A model generated the notes under the pieces. That model ran no database searches. It saw only the letters and a list, made by a program, of their open reading frames with translations, and was not told where the DNA came from. From Lactobacillus sp. S2-2 (GTDB taxonomy: Bacteria > Bacillota > Bacilli > Lactobacillales > Lactobacillaceae), in the NCBI RefSeq assembly GCF_021698855.1, contig NZ_WWFA01000012.1, positions 1 to 47,954 of the forward strand: a stretch of 47,954 bases of DNA, written 5' to 3'. Shown one piece after another: positions 47,857-47,954 of this stretch; within the stretch, counting starts at the first letter, position 1, and the number at the start of each line of letters is the position of its first letter. A program made the translations under genes and the position numbers.

Positions 47857-47954
47857 GTTTGATCCTGGCTCAGGACGAACGCTGGCGGCGTGCCTAATAC
47901 ATGCAAGTCGAGCGAGCTTCCGTTAATGATTTGAGATGCTTGCATCAAAATGAT
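47847..47954 (+). rRNA. rrs: 16S ribosomal RNA, 5' part only
   Basis: The sequence GAGAGTTTGATCCTGGCTCAG starts at 47853, and the conserved stretch that follows (GACGAACGCTGGCGGCGTGCC, then TACATGCAAGTCGAGCG) is the 5' end of bacterial 16S rRNA. By alignment with the usual numbering, base 1 is near 47847. Only about 108 nt are present, ending in variable region V1. The V1 text (GAGCGAGCTTCCGTTAATGA) is of lactobacillus type. Confidence 0.95.

Overview
The window is AT-rich chromosomal DNA of a low-GC Gram-positive bacterium in Lactobacillaceae. The evidence is a truncated 16S rRNA gene at the right end with a lactobacillus-type 5' end, a Trp T-box leader, HelD and the delta subunit of RNA polymerase, a class II HMG-CoA reductase (mevalonate pathway), and L-lactate dehydrogenase. 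The gene order is the one usual near the origin in Bacillus and lactobacilli. The 16S fragment looks most like the heterofermentative side of the family, but I place it only at family level. Almost everything is core housekeeping. No prophage, insertion sequence, CRISPR array or defence island was seen.

Layout. (1) 1-9129: a tRNA-Thr directly upstream of a GNAT acetyltransferase, convergent with helD. helD and trpS diverge from back-to-back promoters, and trpS has a T-box leader. Then comes a rightward run: ppx-like phosphatase, mvaA, a HEXXH protein of the 'IpaB/EvcA' family, a sirtuin, and a DUF72 gene whose last codons are frameshifted. (2) 9181-18813: the conserved block metG-tatD-rnmV-ksgA-veg-[Zn/Mn-type ABC transporter pair]-purR-glmU-prs. 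(3) 18953-34460: a mixed segment between the two conserved blocks: orphan PTS IIC; cof-type HAD and HD phosphohydrolase (leftward); DUF1934, rpoE, pyrG with a CTP-sensing attenuator, murA, rpmE; MFS transporter (leftward); murF, cshA, alr, the toxin-antitoxin pair ndoAI-ndoA; ldh (leftward). (4) 34634-47954: the second conserved block pth-mfd-rqcP-divIC-yabR-tilS-hpt-ftsH-hslO-dusB-lysS, then an rRNA operon with two promoters and the first ~108 nt of 16S rRNA.

Functionally the genes cover aminoacyl-tRNA synthesis (trpS, metG, lysS), tRNA/rRNA maturation (rnmV, ksgA, tilS, dusB, pth), nucleotide supply and its control (purR, prs, hpt, pyrG), cell-wall precursors (glmU, murA, murF, alr), RNA polymerase maintenance (helD, rpoE, mfd), RNA decay (cshA), protein quality control (ftsH, hslO, rqcP) and division (divIC). 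Regulation readable in the DNA includes the trpS T-box, the pyrG GGGCTC/terminator attenuator, a PurBox before purR, and hairpin terminators shared by convergent genes.

Points most worth a second look: the Cys-to-Asp change at the MurA active site; the NdoAI-like antitoxin that keeps the toxin-binding C-terminus but not a recognisable ribbon-helix-helix; the frameshifted DUF72 gene; the mirrored helD/trpS promoters; the sirtuin with a Cys3His zinc site; and an 18-bp palindrome straddling the 5' end of 16S rRNA. I found no convincing wholly new multi-gene system. The least understood conserved gene is the HEXXH protein at 6572-7549.
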